Shown one piece after another: positions 1 through 8,264 of a stretch of DNA of 64,000 bases. Made by a program: the position numbers and the translations under genes. The stretch's first letter is position 1. Every line of letters starts with the position of its first letter. Below the pieces are notes generated by a model, which was given only the letters and a program-made list of their open reading frames with translations, was not told the DNA's origin and ran no database searches. This stretch comes from Deltaproteobacteria bacterium (GTDB taxonomy: Bacteria; Myxococcota_A; Polyangia; Polyangiales; Polyangiaceae): assembly GCA_016218915.1 (NCBI GenBank), contig JACRCQ010000052.1, forward strand, positions 186,001 through 250,000, given 5' to 3'.

Positions 1-46
1 GAGCGCCCATGCCGGTGCCGGCGACGGCGATGAGATGCACGTGCAT
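1..46 (-). CDS. N-terminus of a Mur ligase family protein (Mpl/MurC type), cut by the window edge
   Basis: Reading the minus strand from position 46 gives ATG and then MHVHLIAVAGTGMGA before the window ends. The glycine-rich GTGMG stretch right after a short beta-strand is the hallmark N-terminus of UDP-N-acetylmuramate ligases of the MurC/Mpl subfamily, which join L-Ala or the recycled tripeptide to UDP-MurNAc in the cytoplasm. A Met after the second Gly (GTGMG) is seen in Mpl, whereas MurC usually has GIGGxGM, so Mpl is slightly favoured. Only 15 codons are visible. It is divergent from the porin gene starting at 131, leaving 84 bases between them. The assignment rests on this short motif alone. 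Confidence 0.55.
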   Translation of the reverse strand, partial: MHVHLIAVAGTGMGA

Positions 47-130
47 GGCGCCGTTGTAGTCCAAAGGCACGAAGGGCGCACGCGACTCTACCGCCGCCGC
101 TCAGATGCTGTTATCCAGCTTCTCGATACC

Positions 131-1624
131 ATGACAAGCACCCGCAGATTCGTTCGGCTCGCAAGCGCGCTGCTGGCTTCTTCGGCTGTCTTTGCCCCGG
201 CTGCGGCCTGGGCACAGACCGCGGACACGGGCGGTGGGGAGCCGTTGGTGACCGACGCCATCAACGTGGGAGACTGGGCCTTGCGCCCGTCGCTGCAGCT
301 GCGCACGCGCGTGGAGGGTCGGCGAAATCCCTTTGATACGGGCGGGTACATGCCTCCGGGCGCGGAGCTGACCTCCCGTACTCCCCCCACCTGGAGCCAG
401 AAGGTGGACAACCAGTGGTTCGTGCACGAGCGCGCGCGCGTGGGGTTGGCCGTGGAGCGCGGCATGTTCCGCGGCGTGTTCCAGCTGCAGGATGCGCGCG
501 TCTGGGGCCAGATCTCTCCTGCAGCCGCAGATCAACGCGACTTCGTTCCGAGCACCACCGCCCATCTCGCCTACGCAGAGCTGCGCGATACCGGCAGCAA
601 TCCGTCGTTCCTGCGCCTCGGCAGGCAGGAGGTGCAGTGGGGCGAAGGGCGGTTGATCGGGCGGTCGGACTGGTCACCCACGGGCCGCTCCCTGGACGCT
701 GCACGCGGGGTTCTCGTGGTCGGCAACTTCGACTTCGAGGGATTCTCCAGCATCCTGTCGCCGCCCGGCGCGCTTCCCCCCTCCGTGGCCCGGACGCAGG
801 GCTCGGACGGCACCTCGGCTGAAGTATCGCGCAACGAAGGTCCGGGGGCGCAGCTTCACGGACTTCGCGTGGCCTGGCACGTGGCGCCCTTGCTCCAGCT
901 CGAGCTCAACGCTCTCGCAAGGTTCGTGCGCCAGCCCGCACCTGCGTACCTGACCCCAAGCGATCTCTACCTCGCAGGATTGCGCGTATCGGGCAAGTAC
1001 CTCGCCTTCGAATACAGCGTCGAAGGTGCCTACGAGATGGGGCGGGTTGCTACCAGCCGCACTGAAGCGGGCTCTTCCACAGGAAGCGTGGACGACATCC
1101 GTGCCTACGCAGGCGCGGCTCGAGCAGAGGTCGCGACCGGTTTGTTCTGGAAGATGAAGATCGGAGCGCAGGGCGCCTACGCCAGCGGTCAGAAACCCGG
1201 CGATTCCAAGGTCACTCGCTTTGATCCGATCCTGCCCGACATCAACACGGTTCATGGCCCCATGGGCCTGTACGCCTGGTCCAACATCATCGAGGGAGCC
1301 GGCTTCTTCAAGCTCACACCGTTCCGCGAGTCGCGCCTGCTGCTCGGCTATCGGTACCTCGCACTCGCACGTCCCGACGATCGCTGGCAGAGCTCTGAGC
1401 TCACCTACATCGGTAGCGATCTCAAGAACGGCTCTCGCACCCTGGGTCATGAGATCGACTTCGCCTTCGGCTACACGCCGTGGGCACCGCTCACCGTGGG
1501 CGTCGGATACGGCGCGATGCTGCTCGGCGATGGTGGCAAGAACGTGCTCAAGGCCATGAGCCGCGACGATGACACCAAGGTGCAGCACTGGGGCTATCTG
1601 CAGGCCACGATGACCGTGCCGTAG
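131..1624 (+). CDS. Alginate-export-family outer-membrane porin
   Basis: A 497-residue protein starting with a clear Sec signal peptide: RR, a hydrophobic core, and a predicted cut after AWA near residue 28. The frame is open further upstream, but ATG 131 places the signal peptide at the N-terminus. The mature protein is built from alternating beta-strand-like segments. It contains LRLGRQEVQWGEGRLIG followed by a WSPTGR...DAARG stretch, the pattern of the alginate-export (AlgE-like) porin family of 16-18-strand barrels. The role would be passive outer-membrane transport of an anionic polymer or small solute. No alginate biosynthesis genes are near, so the substrate is open. It converges with the next gene across 25 bases. 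Confidence 0.75.
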   Translation: MTSTRRFVRLASALLASSAVFAPAAAWAQTADTGGGEPLVTDAINVGDWALRPSLQLRTRVEGRRNPFDTGGYMPPGAELTSRTPPTWSQKVDNQWFVHERARVGLAVERGMFRGVFQLQDARVWGQISPAAADQRDFVPSTTAHLAYAELRDTGSNPSFLRLGRQEVQWGEGRLIGRSDWSPTGRSLDAARGVLVVGNFDFEGFSSILSPPGALPPSVARTQGSDGTSAEVSRNEGPGAQLHGLRVAWHVAPLLQLELNALARFVRQPAPAYLTPSDLYLAGLRVSGKYLAFEYSVEGAYEMGRVATSRTEAGSSTGSVDDIRAYAGAARAEVATGLFWKMKIGAQGAYASGQKPGDSKVTRFDPILPDINTVHGPMGLYAWSNIIEGAGFFKLTPFRESRLLLGYRYLALARPDDRWQSSELTYIGSDLKNGSRTLGHEIDFAFGYTPWAPLTVGVGYGAMLLGDGGKNVLKAMSRDDDTKVQHWGYLQATMTVP

Positions 1625-1649
1625 CTTCGGCAGGGCGCAGCTCCGCGCT

Positions 1650-3134
1650 CTAGAAACGTCTGCTGATCATCCACCCGAGCATGATCAGAACGGTCGCCGC
1701 TGACGCGATCGTGGTGAACGCGAGCGCCTTCATCCAGGTCGGCGCCACAGCCGGATCCGGAGGCGCATCGGCTCGTGCCGCCGTTGGTGTGTGGAAGGGG
1801 CGCGACGCTTGCGAGGGATTGCTGTGGGTGTCGACCGGCACACCGCCTGGACCTTGTCCCTCAGCAACTGCTTGCTGGATCATGGCAAGCATCGGGTCGG
1901 GCTGGCCTGGCCTCGAGCCCTGCTGCGCTCCGGCCTGAAGCGGCGAGCTTGCCCGCATCTGCATTGCCGGCTGCATCCCGAGTCCGGGCTGCATCTGCAT
2001 GCCTGGCTGCATCTGCATGCCTGGCTGCATCTGCATGCCTGGCTGCATCTGCATGCCTGGTTGCATCTGCATGCCTGGTTGCATCTGCATGCCTGGCTGC
2101 ATCTGCATGCCTGGCTGCATCTGCATGCCTGGCTGCATCTGCATGCCTGGCTGCATCTGCATGCCTGGCTGCATCTGCATGCCTGGCTGCATCTGCATGC
2201 CTGGCTGCATCTGCATGCCTGGTTGCATCTGCATGCCTGGTTGCATCTGCATGCCTGGTTGCATCTGCATGCCTGGTTGCATCTGCATGCCTGGCTGCTG
2301 TTGCACGCCGGGTTGCTGTTGCATACCGGGCTGCATGCCCGGCTGCTGCATGCCAAGCAGGGTCTGCTTTGCGCCGGGTTGCATCTGGACGCCGGGCTGT
2401 TGCGGCATCGGCTGCGGCATCGGCTGCGGCATTCCAGGCGGCTGCTGGCCGCCCGGCTGCAACGGCGGCATGCCCATCATCGTCTTTTGCCGCGGCTTCG
2501 CTGGACCGCCGGGTTGCCCCTGCTGACCGGTCTGCATGGCAAAGCCTTGCGGGCCAGGGGCCGCAGCGGGCTGAGAAGCAGGTGCCGGACGACCTGCGGC
2601 AGGCACTGGCGCAGCATCGAACTGGGGGACTGCTGCTGCCTTTGGGATGTCTGGTTGATAGGCCTGCACCTGGATCGCAGTGGGCGGATCGGAGTCAGTC
2701 TCCGAGATCGCGTCTGCGAGCACCGGGGGTGGAGGCTCATCGCCCTGGGAAAGTGCGGGCGCGTCGCCTGGCTGCGGAGGTGGCCCAGCCGGGTCGTAGT
2801 TCATCGGCTTGTCGTGCACGAAGAACGCGGTCGGCGCGTCGTCTTCTTCCTCGTCCGGCGCAGCATCGAGGTTGCGCTTGGGCGGAGGGGGCGCCTTGGC
2901 CGTGGGCGAAACCGCGGGTACGCGGATTGCGTTGGCAGGGCGGGTGCCGGTGCGAGACGGGGGCGGAGGGGCTTTTGCACCGGGCGTGGTGGGTGCGCCC
3001 ACCGCAGGCGCGGCGCCAGCAGCGCCTTGAGCTGGGCGAGGCGCGGACGCGCCAGGACGCGGCGGGGCGCCTGGACGCGCTGCAGCTGGGGGTTTGCCAC
3101 CAGCCGGGGGATTGCGCGGGTCAGAGGTACTCAT
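1650..3134 (-). CDS. Pro/Gln-rich repeat protein with C-terminal membrane anchor
   Basis: 494 residues. The N-terminal half is Pro/Ala-rich, disordered and rich in PPP and ATP motifs. The centre contains 17 tandem MQMQPG hexapeptides encoded by an 18-bp minisatellite (1987-2292). The last ~30 residues are a single hydrophobic helix (MKALAFTTIASAATVLIMLG) ending in RRF, so it is probably a tail-anchored inner-membrane protein with a cytoplasmic disordered domain. Start ATG 3134 (MSTSDPRN) lies 23 bases after the kinase gene 3158-4042; the open frame upstream merely overlaps that kinase. The gene order suggests the kinase may phosphorylate it, as its linker has many Ser/Thr-Pro sites, but this is inference. 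I recognise no enzymatic domain. Confidence 0.75.
   Translation of the reverse strand: MSTSDPRNPPAGGKPPAAARPGAPPRPGASAPRPAQGAAGAAPAVGAPTTPGAKAPPPPSRTGTRPANAIRVPAVSPTAKAPPPPKRNLDAAPDEEEDDAPTAFFVHDKPMNYDPAGPPPQPGDAPALSQGDEPPPPVLADAISETDSDPPTAIQVQAYQPDIPKAAAVPQFDAAPVPAAGRPAPASQPAAAPGPQGFAMQTGQQGQPGGPAKPRQKTMMGMPPLQPGGQQPPGMPQPMPQPMPQQPGVQMQPGAKQTLLGMQQPGMQPGMQQQPGVQQQPGMQMQPGMQMQPGMQMQPGMQMQPGMQMQPGMQMQPGMQMQPGMQMQPGMQMQPGMQMQPGMQMQPGMQMQPGMQMQPGMQMQPGMQMQPGMQMQPGMQMQPGLGMQPAMQMRASSPLQAGAQQGSRPGQPDPMLAMIQQAVAEGQGPGGVPVDTHSNPSQASRPFHTPTAARADAPPDPAVAPTWMKALAFTTIASAATVLIMLGWMISRRF
1987..2292. repeat. 18-bp minisatellite, 17 exact-length units
   Basis: Unit ggctgcatctgcatgcct repeated 17 times in frame, encoding MQMQPG on the minus strand. 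The only variation is a C/T change at base 3: units 5-6 and 14-17 carry ggt and the others ggc, which points to duplication of blocks rather than single units. No unit contains a stop in any of the six frames, which explains the long open frames on both strands here. Confidence 0.95.
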
Positions 3135-3157
3135 GTCACTACCGGAAACACCCTGGA

Positions 3158-4042
3158 TCAGGGGACAGTTGCGAGGCGCCACGCCTCGAGAGCCTGCCGC
3201 GCGCTCTGGTACCGCATGTGGGGTTCCATGGCGAGCAACTTGTCGACGAACTCCTCGACAGACGCGGGCAGAGGCTCGGTCTTGGCGGGAAGCACGGCGT
3301 TGAGCTTTCGGGCGGGTTGACTCCTTTTCTGGAGGATCAAGTCTCCCACACTGCGGGCACGATGGGGAGGCTGTCCCGTGAGCATCCTGAAGATCACCGC
3401 GCCACATGCGTAGAGGTCTGCGCGGGCGTCGACCTTGGATGGGGTCCTGATCTGCTCCGGCGGCATGTAGGAGAATGTGCCGAGACTCTGCCAGCGCTGC
3501 GTCAATACCTCGAATCCTTCCTGCGTCGGAAGCTTCACCACCCCGAAATCGAGCACCTTCACGCTGATCGTTCCGTCCGCTCTACGCTCCAGGAAGATGT
3601 TCCCAGGCTTCAAGTCGCGATGGATGATCTGCTCGTCGTGGGCCTCTGCCAGCCCCACCAGCATCTGCTCCACCAGCCCACGGCATTCCTTCAGCGGTAT
3701 CTGCCCGTCGCGCTTGAGCCGATCCTCCAGCGTCTCGCCTTCCAGATACTCGAACACCACCGCGGTCCCGTGCGTCGGGTCATCGAGAACCTCGATCACC
3801 TGCGCCACGTGCTTGCTCCGAATCCGGCTGGCCGCAATCGCCTCGCGCCGCAAACGCTCCGTCGCGTCGGGCAAGAATCGCGTCTCCGGCCGCAGCAGCT
3901 TGATCGCCACGCGAAGCCCGTCGGAGACACGACGCGCCGCAAACACGCCTCCCATGCCGCCGTGCCCGATGTCAGCGGTGATCTCGTAGGCGTCAAGCAA
4001 CATGGTCCCCGGGCCGACGGTCACGGCCGAGGAGTCTACCAC
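3158..4042 (-). CDS. Soluble Hanks-type Ser/Thr protein kinase
   Basis: 294 residues that are almost entirely kinase domain. The Gly-rich loop is GHGGMGGVF (26-34), the ATP-anchoring Lys is K48 in VAIKLL, and the helix-C Glu is E67. The catalytic loop is HRDLKPGN (H141, D143, N148), DFG starts at D165, and PPE replaces APE at 194-196. All catalytic residues are present, so it should be active. There is no membrane segment, unlike most myxobacterial kinases. The GTG start at 4042 follows the nucleotidase stop by only 6 bases; an in-frame ATG 13 codons later (MLLDAYEI) is an alternative. It sits between an HAD nucleotidase and a tail-anchored repeat protein in one operon, so the latter is a candidate substrate. 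Confidence 0.9.
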   Translation of the reverse strand: MVDSSAVTVGPGTMLLDAYEITADIGHGGMGGVFAARRVSDGLRVAIKLLRPETRFLPDATERLRREAIAASRIRSKHVAQVIEVLDDPTHGTAVVFEYLEGETLEDRLKRDGQIPLKECRGLVEQMLVGLAEAHDEQIIHRDLKPGNIFLERRADGTISVKVLDFGVVKLPTQEGFEVLTQRWQSLGTFSYMPPEQIRTPSKVDARADLYACGAVIFRMLTGQPPHRARSVGDLILQKRSQPARKLNAVLPAKTEPLPASVEEFVDKLLAMEPHMRYQSARQALEAWRLATVP

Positions 4043-4048
4043 GGACGG

Positions 4049-5554
4049 CTACATCTCGTGGGGCATCAGGTCACGCGGGCTACGGAAGTGCTGCAGGGGC
4101 GAGTAGTGAAGGAAATTGGAGACGCGCGACGTGTAGACGCACGCGTAGGCTTCGACCTGATCGCCGAAGCTGGACATCTCGTTGCTCTCCTTCATGAGCG
4201 AGCCCCAGAAGGGATGGAAGCGGCGATCGACGGTGGCCTCGAGCTCCATGGTTTCAGCATCGAGACCGCGCATCAGGCCGCGCACCTTCTCGACCGATCG
4301 CTTGACCCGGGCGCGGTTGGCTTCCAGCTCGACCCCTGCCTGGGTTTGGCCGCTTTCGACCGCAGCCTCGATCTGGCGCGTAAGGTCCTTGAACAACGCC
4401 TGATGCGCCCGCAGCTCGTCCTCCAGCTGATCGCGTCGAGCGTTGGCCTCGGACAGCGCGTGGAGATCGTCGGACGACGCCTCGTGCGCAGCCACCTCGG
4501 CCTCCATCTCCTGGATGATCATGGAGGTGCGCCATGCAGACTCCTTCTTGGAGCGAAGGATGTCGCCGTAGATGTGATCGCCGATGTAGAGGACGCGATC
4601 GCCACTGGCTCCGAGGGTGCGCTCGAAGTCGAGCAGGTTGCCTCCCTCGTAGACGCGACCCCGCTCGAGGTGGCTTGCAGGGCGCAGGTGCGAGCCGTTG
4701 CTTCCCCTGCCCTCGATGTCACGCTCCATCAAGGGTCTTCGCTCCTGGAAGAACGCGGGTTTCGAGGCGGCGCAGATGACGATGTCGAAGTAGTGACGCC
4801 ACGACGGGTACTCGGGCATGGCGCCGCCGAGCAGGTACCTCATCAGCTCGTTGGTGTAGGACCACTGCGAGTTGGTGAGCAGAAAGAGCCTCTTGCCAGC
4901 GGATCGCAGCTTGTGGAGCGTCGGGGCCAGCAGGGTGTCCCTGCGCACGAACCGGCCGATGTTCGAGAGCACGCGATCCACGACGGTTCCGTCGCGATGC
5001 GCCTCGTCGACGCACTCGCGGATGTCCTCGAACAGCTTGAGGTAGTCGACCTGCGCGCCCTGGGCCTCGAGTCCGTCGATGACGCCTGCGAACAGCGCGA
5101 CCTCGCTCAAGGCGTAGAGCGTGTCGATCCAGTAGTAGCGCGGCGTCGCGGGGCGGATCTTGCGCGACTGGTACAGCGATCGGATCTCGTCGCGCGCCAG
5201 AGCGCGCATGCCGTGGTAGCCCTTCTGCACGACCTTGTAGCGATCCATCTTCAGGATGTGGCCGAGGCGCTTGTCGATGAGCAGGCCGCGGATCGGGAAG
5301 CCGGTGTTGTATGGCAGGTCCTTGATCCCAGCGGGCCAGCCCCGTGCCACGAGCTTGTCCAGGGTCGCATCGATCGACAGGCGATCCATCTGATCCTGGT
5401 CGTAGATCGCGAGCGTGTAGTCCATGTCGAACCCGACCCAGTCGATGCCCGACATCTTGAGATTGCGGTTCACGTACACGCGCTGCGTGCGCGGGATGCC
5501 GACACGAGGAAGGGAAGTCAGATCCGGGAGGGGAAGGGCTAGTTGCTCGGCCAC
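4049..5554 (-). CDS. HAD-family 5'-nucleotidase (cytosolic purine nucleotidase-like)
   Basis: 501 residues from GTG 5554 (VAEQLALPLP). The frame is open to 5755 but would run into the divergent receiver gene; an ATG at residue 34 is another possible start. The motif GFDMDYTLA carries the HAD nucleophile and acid/base aspartates (D43, D45). FLLTNS is motif II and GDHIYGDI the metal-binding motif IV. This layout and length match the eukaryote-like cytosolic IMP/GMP-specific 5'-nucleotidases also found in Legionella, which dephosphorylate purine monophosphates. A coiled-coil-rich insertion lies around residues 350-420. It is first gene of a three-gene minus-strand unit with the kinase and repeat protein. 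Confidence 0.82.
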   Translation of the reverse strand: MAEQLALPLPDLTSLPRVGIPRTQRVYVNRNLKMSGIDWVGFDMDYTLAIYDQDQMDRLSIDATLDKLVARGWPAGIKDLPYNTGFPIRGLLIDKRLGHILKMDRYKVVQKGYHGMRALARDEIRSLYQSRKIRPATPRYYWIDTLYALSEVALFAGVIDGLEAQGAQVDYLKLFEDIRECVDEAHRDGTVVDRVLSNIGRFVRRDTLLAPTLHKLRSAGKRLFLLTNSQWSYTNELMRYLLGGAMPEYPSWRHYFDIVICAASKPAFFQERRPLMERDIEGRGSNGSHLRPASHLERGRVYEGGNLLDFERTLGASGDRVLYIGDHIYGDILRSKKESAWRTSMIIQEMEAEVAAHEASSDDLHALSEANARRDQLEDELRAHQALFKDLTRQIEAAVESGQTQAGVELEANRARVKRSVEKVRGLMRGLDAETMELEATVDRRFHPFWGSLMKESNEMSSFGDQVEAYACVYTSRVSNFLHYSPLQHFRSPRDLMPHEM

Positions 5555-5656
5555 GGCTCGAGGGTGAAGGTAGCACAGTTGGAGTGGGGTCGTGGACCGT
5601 TGCTCATCTCGCGATCGCGCCACACGAGATTGACGGCTCGAGTCGGGCTCCCTACG

Positions 5657-6052
5657 ATGGCACACATGCCAGGGCACCTGCTGATCGTCGAAGACGATCC
5701 AAGAATGGTCCGCGCGCTGACGCGCATGCTCCGGCGCGAAGGCTACGAGATCCATTCGGCCGAATCAGCCGCGCGTGCGGTCGAGGTCGCAAGCACCAAG
5801 CCGATGGACCTGATCATCCTCGACTGGGTCCTGCCGGATGCCGACGGGCTCGCCGTGGTCAAGAGCCTGCGCGCAGCAGGCATCAAGTGCCCGGTCATGA
5901 TCCTGACCGGTAATCCCGACTCGGCCAATCCGGTGGCTGCGTTCGACGCAGGCGCAGACGACTTCGTGATCAAGCTGGGCAACCCCGACGAGCTGCTGGC
6001 CCGCGTCCGGGCACACCTGCGCCGCGCGCCCGGTGCCGCAGGCGAGTCGTGA
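5657..6052 (+). CDS. Stand-alone response-regulator receiver domain
   Basis: 131 residues, a single CheY-like receiver. The acidic pocket is E12-D13-D14, the phosphorylated Asp is D56 in LILDWVLP-type context, the switch Thr is T84 and the conserved Lys is K106. The residue after the Lys is Leu (IKLGN) instead of the usual cis-Pro. The C-terminus is a short Arg-rich tail with no output domain, so it would act through protein contacts, as in the single-domain regulators frequent in myxobacteria. Two ATGs (5657 and 5666) are possible; a GGG stretch fits 5657 better. No histidine kinase is adjacent. It is divergent from the nucleotidase gene. Confidence 0.88.
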   Translation: MAHMPGHLLIVEDDPRMVRALTRMLRREGYEIHSAESAARAVEVASTKPMDLIILDWVLPDADGLAVVKSLRAAGIKCPVMILTGNPDSANPVAAFDAGADDFVIKLGNPDELLARVRAHLRRAPGAAGES

Positions 6053-6067
6053 GCTCGCGACGCCCCG

Positions 6068-8191
6068 CTACTTGGCGGACGTGAACACGATCGGATAGAT
6101 CACCGTGACAATCCCGCCCTCAGGCTGCGGGAACTGCATCTTGTAGAACGCCTTCACCACGCACTGGACCACCTTGTCGTCCGGAAGATCGCTGCCTCCG
6201 TTGCCCACGTTCGCAACCTTGCCTTCCCGGTCGATCACGAACCGGATCGACACCCTTCCCTGCAGGTTCGGATTGCGTGCCAGCCCCTGCTCGTAGCACT
6301 GCCGAAGGCGCGGGTTCTGCTGACGGACGATCTTCTGGATGACCTCGGGCGGTAGACGTCCGCTGACCGTCATCGCACCACCACGGATCGAGCTGTCCTT
6401 GCTCGAGGTCGTCGGCGGCGGTTCGGGCGGAGCCTCGAGCTCCGGCGGAATCTCTGACGTCGTGGCTGCACCGATCGCCACCCCGCGATGGTCCGCCACG
6501 ATGGGCAGGATCGCACTGGCAGGCAGATCAGGCTCCGCGGTCAGGCTCAGCTCCATCGAGCCGTCGACCATCGTGCGCAGCCACGCGCGCTGCGCAGCCA
6601 GATCCCCCTCTTTGCGAGCTGGCTCCTCTCCAGCGGCGCGAGCGAGCGTCAGACGCGCCTTCGCGACGTGAACGTGTCGCACGGTCGGACGGGTGGAGGA
6701 GAACCGATCGCGCTCCCTTGTGGCACCCAGCCCGGAGATCATCTTGTCGAACGGCGGCGCCAGCTTCGTCGTGGGCCCAACAGGATCCTTGACGACCCAG
6801 TGCGGCCGGGCGCGCGACTCCGGGCCCGAGGCGCTGAGCTTCTGCCAGGCGGCGGACAGACACGACATGCGGCTGAAGGGCACGGAGCTGTCCACGGCGA
6901 CGAGCAGATCCGCATAGGTGTTGATGTGCTTGGTGGCTTCGCGCATCAGCTCGGTGCAGCCCGCTTCGCTGTCGAGCTTCGAGCTCGGGCCGAGCTCGGT
7001 CGCATTCACGGTGACGCGGTCCTTGCCCACGCACAGCACGGCACCGGCCACTCCATCGAGACGCGCATCGGTGGAGACCTCCACGAGCTGGAGCCCAGGC
7101 TGCAGGTCCACCTTCCACATGTCGGGCAGCGAGTTCATGGTCCGGTCGGACTGCAGGCGGGGCATGGCCACGGCCAGCGCGCTGCCCAGCACCACGCCGA
7201 GCATTCCTCCCCAGGCAAAGCCGATCCCCTTGGCTGCATGCCCGGTCCGCATCATCAACGGCAGCAGCGCTGCTCCGAACACCGGCACCACGAACAGCGC
7301 GCCCCAGAGCGTCGAAGCATTGGCTTCCGTGAAACCCTGGGCAAGGATCCTCGCCTTCTGCGATGGATCCACGGACTCGCCAGCCACGGCCGAGAATGCC
7401 ATGGCAAGGGAATACCCTCGTGCACCCAGGCTTGCCACGAGCACGCCTCCGGCTGCCAGCAGCGCAGCGACCATGACGTCACCGGCGGCCCGCGAGTGCC
7501 CCTCGCTCTCCTGCGGGCTACCCCACATCGCGCTCGAGGCGATCACGACCGCCAGGACACCGGAGCCTGCAGCGAGAAGCTCAAAGGGGGGGCCAGCTTG
7601 CCCGCGCGAGAAGAGCACGCGAACCGCGATCACTGCGATGAACAGCACGACGCCGGCGCCCAGCGCGGCGAGCGGGCCGCTGCCAAGCTCGCGCTTGTTC
7701 ACGCGCGCCAGGGCACGCGTGGAGCAGACCACCGATGCAGCCGACAGGAGCAAGGACGCGAGCAAGCCCCCGATGATGATCAGCCCGAGACACTCGGCAA
7801 ACCCCATGGCAAAGATGCGGGCTTTCTGCGACGGGTCCACGGACTCGCCCGATATTGCGCCGCGAACCTTGCCCATCGAGATCTGCATGCCGAGCGCTGC
7901 CACCAAGGTCACCAGCCCGCCCGGGATCACCAGCGGCCAGGACCATGCGCCCGGCTTGAGCGTGAGCAACGCACCGAGCACGGCGAGCACCAGCAAGCCG
8001 AACAGGGCAGCGAGCAGCTCCAGCCAGGCGAACCACCCAGATTCCTGGAAGATCCGCCAGGTATTGCGGCTCATCGCGCTCAGAACACCGGCGCCGACGA
8101 ACATCACCATGAGGTAGAAGAAAGGCACGACCACCGACAGAACGACCGGCAGCCAGCTTCGCTTCTGGGTTCCCTGTTGCGTATCGGCCAT
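6068..8191 (-). CDS. Membrane protein with two c-subunit-like hairpins and AgmX/PglI-type C-terminal domain
   Basis: 707 residues. The first ~345 contain about eight hydrophobic helices. Two segments share GESVDPSQKARI (115-126 and 271-282), each preceded by a small-residue helix and followed by GFAE (E133) or GFTE (E289). This resembles the hairpin of rotary ATPase c subunits (Gly-rich helix, polar P-x4-R loop, carboxylate-bearing helix). Residues ~350-600 form a soluble periplasmic part. The last ~95 residues (VIQKIVRQQNPRLRQCYEQG to the end) match the AgmX/PglI C-terminal fold, a TonB-C-like domain of myxobacterial gliding proteins. It converges with the receiver gene (15 bases). A role in energised envelope transport or motility is possible but unproven. 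Confidence 0.7.
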   Translation of the reverse strand: MADTQQGTQKRSWLPVVLSVVVPFFYLMVMFVGAGVLSAMSRNTWRIFQESGWFAWLELLAALFGLLVLAVLGALLTLKPGAWSWPLVIPGGLVTLVAALGMQISMGKVRGAISGESVDPSQKARIFAMGFAECLGLIIIGGLLASLLLSAASVVCSTRALARVNKRELGSGPLAALGAGVVLFIAVIAVRVLFSRGQAGPPFELLAAGSGVLAVVIASSAMWGSPQESEGHSRAAGDVMVAALLAAGGVLVASLGARGYSLAMAFSAVAGESVDPSQKARILAQGFTEANASTLWGALFVVPVFGAALLPLMMRTGHAAKGIGFAWGGMLGVVLGSALAVAMPRLQSDRTMNSLPDMWKVDLQPGLQLVEVSTDARLDGVAGAVLCVGKDRVTVNATELGPSSKLDSEAGCTELMREATKHINTYADLLVAVDSSVPFSRMSCLSAAWQKLSASGPESRARPHWVVKDPVGPTTKLAPPFDKMISGLGATRERDRFSSTRPTVRHVHVAKARLTLARAAGEEPARKEGDLAAQRAWLRTMVDGSMELSLTAEPDLPASAILPIVADHRGVAIGAATTSEIPPELEAPPEPPPTTSSKDSSIRGGAMTVSGRLPPEVIQKIVRQQNPRLRQCYEQGLARNPNLQGRVSIRFVIDREGKVANVGNGGSDLPDDKVVQCVVKAFYKMQFPQPEGGIVTVIYPIVFTSAK

Positions 8192-8264
8192 GCCGTGGGC
8201 CTACCACGAAGGCGCACCCGCACCAACGTCGCGGTTGGCGCCCACGCCCGGGTTCACTTTGATC

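Noticed and set aside
1987..2292. CRISPR array
   Set aside because: Units are directly adjacent with no spacers and are in frame with a protein; it is a coding minisatellite.
1775..5542. Very long open plus-strand frame (about 1250 codons)
   Set aside because: It lies antisense to the repeat protein, kinase and nucleotidase, whose motifs are clear. High GC and the stop-free minisatellite keep the frame open; its translation is low-complexity (SACLAA repeats) with no domain.
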